Shown here piece after piece: positions 45,591 to 47,500 of a stretch of DNA of 47,500 nucleotides. This stretch comes from Halisarca cf. caerulea. Its lineage: Eukaryota; Porifera; Demospongiae; Chondrillida; Halisarcidae. The DNA is taken from assembly GCA_963170055.1 (NCBI GenBank), contig CAUJGJ010000304.1, positions 55,001 through 102,500 on the forward strand, written 5' to 3'. The notes beneath the pieces are model-generated. The model was not told the origin of the DNA and did no database searches. It was given only the letters and a program-made list of their open reading frames with translations. The translations under genes were made by a program, and so were the position numbers. The stretch's first letter is position 1, and each line of letters begins with the position of its first letter.

Positions 45591-45660
45591 ATCCTCTGCT
45601 CACGAAGTTGTCTTGCTCATGGGACTTGTTGAGGTGACCAAAACAGTAAACAGTTAACCT

Positions 45661-45691
45661 CTTTTTTTTTTTTTTTTTCAACATGTCACCA

Positions 45692-45747
<56 letters not shown>

Positions 45748-45774
45748 CACCAATCACCATAATTATTGAACAAG
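45661..45774 (-). repeat. Two tandem LINE 3' termini with A-tract and (GA)n
   Basis: Minus strand: ATGGTGATTGGTGA, A8, long (GA)n, then ATGATGGTGACATGTTGA, A18, GAGG. The last about 15 bases of the LINE plus tail therefore occur twice in a row. Confidence 0.65.
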
Positions 45775-45842
45775 CTCCACAGCATACATTAAAGAAACTG
45801 AAGCTCATGCAATAAGGGGACAGGTGGGGGAGGTGATCCCAA

Positions 45843-45880
45843 CACTGCCAAATGTTTTGAAGGACAAACATGCACAGTAC
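45843..45880 (-). other. Hairpin motif H6 in the 3' UTR of the truncated LINE copy
   Basis: Plus strand: CACTGCCAA, 6-bp stem ATGTTT/AAACAT (45852-45857, 45866-45871), 8-base loop, GCACAGTAC. Confidence 0.6.
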
Positions 45881-45946
45881 AAGTTGGGCCTCCTAATATG
45901 AACAAACAAGTGCAATACAAGTAATAATACAGTAGTACAGAGATAG

Positions 45947-46085
45947 TCAGTCAGGTTGTTGCCAGTTGCGAAGGCACCAGATGCGGAAAGAGCCTGAGAT
46001 GGCTCTGTGGATCATCTCCTCTTCCAATGCCAGCTTGTCCTTGTGGGGGGCCTTCACCAGGTTGTAAAAGCTGTTGAGACTCTGT
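45947..46085 (-). pseudogene. R2-like LINE family B, extreme C-terminal fragment
   Basis: The minus strand reads KLALEEEMIHRAISGSFRIW then CLRNWQQ and a stop, matching the intact element's ALEREIVRKCLLQSYRIWCK end. It is cut on its 5' side directly at a (GATA)n microsatellite. Confidence 0.65.
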
Positions 46086-46112
46086 CTCTATCTATCTATC
46101 TATCTATCTATC

Positions 46113-46144
<32 letters not shown>

Positions 46145-46150
46145 TAATAT
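46086..46150. repeat. (TATC)n-(AT)n microsatellite
   Basis: TCTA tetranucleotides followed by AT. Confidence 0.95.
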
Positions 46151-46439
46151 ATATGTTACGAGTATAATATGATTGTTACAATTCAATTTATTATAATATA
46201 ACACAGATAGAATACAGATGCTACTGCATATAATACAGATACTGCATGATGTGTGTACACATATACATAGTAATAACAATAATAACAATAACAATAATAA
46301 TAACAATTGTCTAAATGTCTAAATCAAAATCAGTCATTGCACTGGGGCTATACACACTGTCAGGACTCAAGCCAATCACTGAGGCTGCTTTGTCAATCTA
46401 AACAGCAATGGAGATCCTCTAGATCTGTATAAGGAAGGC

Positions 46440-46850
46440 CATTGCATGCATGCAATCTAGGCTCATGCACTGGTGACTCTCCTCAATCGCTTTCCCAGGC
46501 ACTTTAAGAAGCACTGGGTACTGGGACCAATAGATCCGCATGTCTCAACAGCAATTGGTTGGAAAATGTACATTGAGTCTAGGTGGAAGTACTTCCAGTG
46601 TTTGGCTTTTTTGCATGAGCTGCAGCCCCTCCAGACTGAAAGGATGCTCTGATACTGTGTGAAGGACAGCATGTGTCAACGAATGTTGTATTCCACACCA
46701 GGAACTTCCCCCGCTCCCATGGGGTCATGGTCAAACCATCTGTGGGCACTTTCCGTCAGATCTATGGAGACCCGATGGCTCCAGACGAGATGGTATCCAA
46801 GCGCAGATGAAAAAGCATGTTTGATGCATGATCATTGACTGTGACAGCAA
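46440..46850 (-). pseudogene. RLE-type LINE fragment, family A, second copy
   Basis: Minus strand fragments: GLTMTPWERGKFLVWNTTFV (nuclease W-D now W-N) and IFQPIAVETCGSIGPSTQCF then LKCLGKRLRRVTSA, parallel to the copy at 39059-40030. Several frame changes and stops; dead. Confidence 0.55.
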
Positions 46851-46899
46851 CTGAGGCCATGTCTGGCAAAGTGGAGCTTCCAACCTCAGGCCTATGGCA

Positions 46900-46940
46900 A
46901 TGAGGATTAATTTATAATATAATTATAAATTAATCCTCAT
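46900..46940. repeat. Perfect 19-bp inverted repeat
   Basis: ATGAGGATTAATTTATAAT and its exact inverse around ATA, 29 bases from the ribozyme motif. Confidence 0.7.
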
Positions 46941-46968
46941 ACAATTATATTACTATTATGTTATTAAC

Positions 46969-47009
46969 ACCAAACGTTTCGGCAGCCAACTGCTACCTTC
47001 ATCAGTGGT
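46969..47009 (-). ncRNA. Minimal hammerhead-ribozyme motif
   Basis: Minus strand: ACCA (stem I), CTGATGA (core), an extra A, stem II GGTAGC-AGTTG-GCTGCC (6 bp, one G.T), GAA core, ACGT (minimal stem III), T at the cleavage position, TGGT (stem I partner; extends to ATACCA/TGGTGT with one G.T). Very short stem III is typical of hammerheads in Penelope-like elements and retrozymes, which work as dimers. No associated protein is visible. Confidence 0.6.
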
Positions 47010-47159
47010 ATAATACAAGAGACAGTGCCTGAGTTTAAATAGTGGTGTATGACAGTTATTAATGCGAGGTGATGAATAATATTAACTGTGCATAAGACCA
47101 ATGGGACAGTGTTGCCGCAACTTGCCTTAACAATCTTCTGCATATGATCTTCAAATTAA

Positions 47160-47500
47160 AAGAATTTTAAGAAAGGAAGGGAAATGATTGCCATCAAGCC
47201 TGGTTGGCCTACTTGATGAGGGATCGAGATTTAGGATCAGCAATTAATGTATATAGTACTTGGGCTAGTACTGCAACATTAACTTACTTCACATGCAGCA
47301 ACTTCATGTTCTCAATTTGATTCCCTATTGCCATAAACTACAAAATCCTAACTAGATCATGTGAATGTAAAACATTGCACTTGTGGCTATCTATAATTTA
47401 TTTATAATTAGATTGTACCAAGTTTGGTAATTACTGTGGATTGCAAATCATTTCATAGATTCAATAATGAGTCTTAGAATCATAAACTAGCACTTTACAA
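47160..47500. repeat. Dispersed repeat, copy 2 (runs off the window)
   Basis: Shares ordered words with 26755-27380. Extent to the right unknown. Confidence 0.45.

Larger units (their letters stand above)
41681..45660 (-). mobile_element. R2-like LINE family B, full-length copy
   Basis: The minus strand runs from just after an A18 tract (45661-45678 on plus as T) through a 5' region with hairpins H5, H4 and H3, an intact ORF, a 3' UTR with hairpin H2, then ATGGTGA and A14(GA)7 at 41681-41724. About 4.0 kb. It is placed head-to-tail between two 3' fragments of the same family (41002-41684 and 45695-46085). Confidence 0.75.

Overview
The window reads as nuclear DNA of an early-branching animal, most likely a demosponge. 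This is an inference: there is no rRNA or marker gene to settle it. The reasons are metazoan-type genes with GT-AG introns (a GPS2-like co-repressor subunit, the first exon of a PDZ/LIM protein, membrane UDP-glycosyltransferases, a transmembrane-TIR receptor remnant) set in DNA full of microsatellites, TA-flanked MITEs and decayed RLE-type LINEs.

Layout. 0-12.7 kb has no gene I can defend. It is dominated by about ten related tRNA-like units on the minus strand. Each full unit has a TATA-like TTTAAA, A-box and B-box tRNA-like blocks, and a T5-T6 run. Between them lie CAGTG...CACTG MITEs, two strong fold-back elements, long (AC)n tracts and abundant TACGTA palindromes. A PDZ/LIM first exon lies at 13930-14025 (minus). 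A 20-copy, 35-bp satellite built around a 16-bp perfect palindrome lies at about 15.96-16.67 kb. A GPS2-like gene runs at 17.4-21.75 kb (plus, four recognised exons).

From about 22.5 kb the texture changes: TACGTA becomes rare and the DNA is more AT-rich. Two intronless UDP-glycosyltransferase paralogues (minus 22671-24320, plus 27930-29540) diverge from a 3.6-kb spacer. Their 3' coding ends are almost identical at DNA level, which suggests gene conversion. A frameshifted TM-TIR pseudogene follows at about 30.6-31.2 kb, then a triplicated block of about 340 bp with (TG)n, and an intronless 2-oxoglutarate/Fe(II) oxygenase (minus 36183-37130).

The right end (39-46.9 kb) is a nest of non-LTR retroelements with restriction-like endonuclease domains. 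A full-length R2-like element (intact ORF of about 1100 aa) sits head-to-tail between 3' fragments of the same family. Every 3' end finishes in oligo(A) plus (GA)n. A short motif with constant flanks and covarying hairpin stems occurs in both its 5' and 3' untranslated regions. A minimal hammerhead-ribozyme motif lies at 46969-47009 (minus).

The most promising undescribed signals are the LINE-associated covarying hairpin with its head-to-tail (GA)n array, and the tRNA-like Pol III-type unit family on the left.
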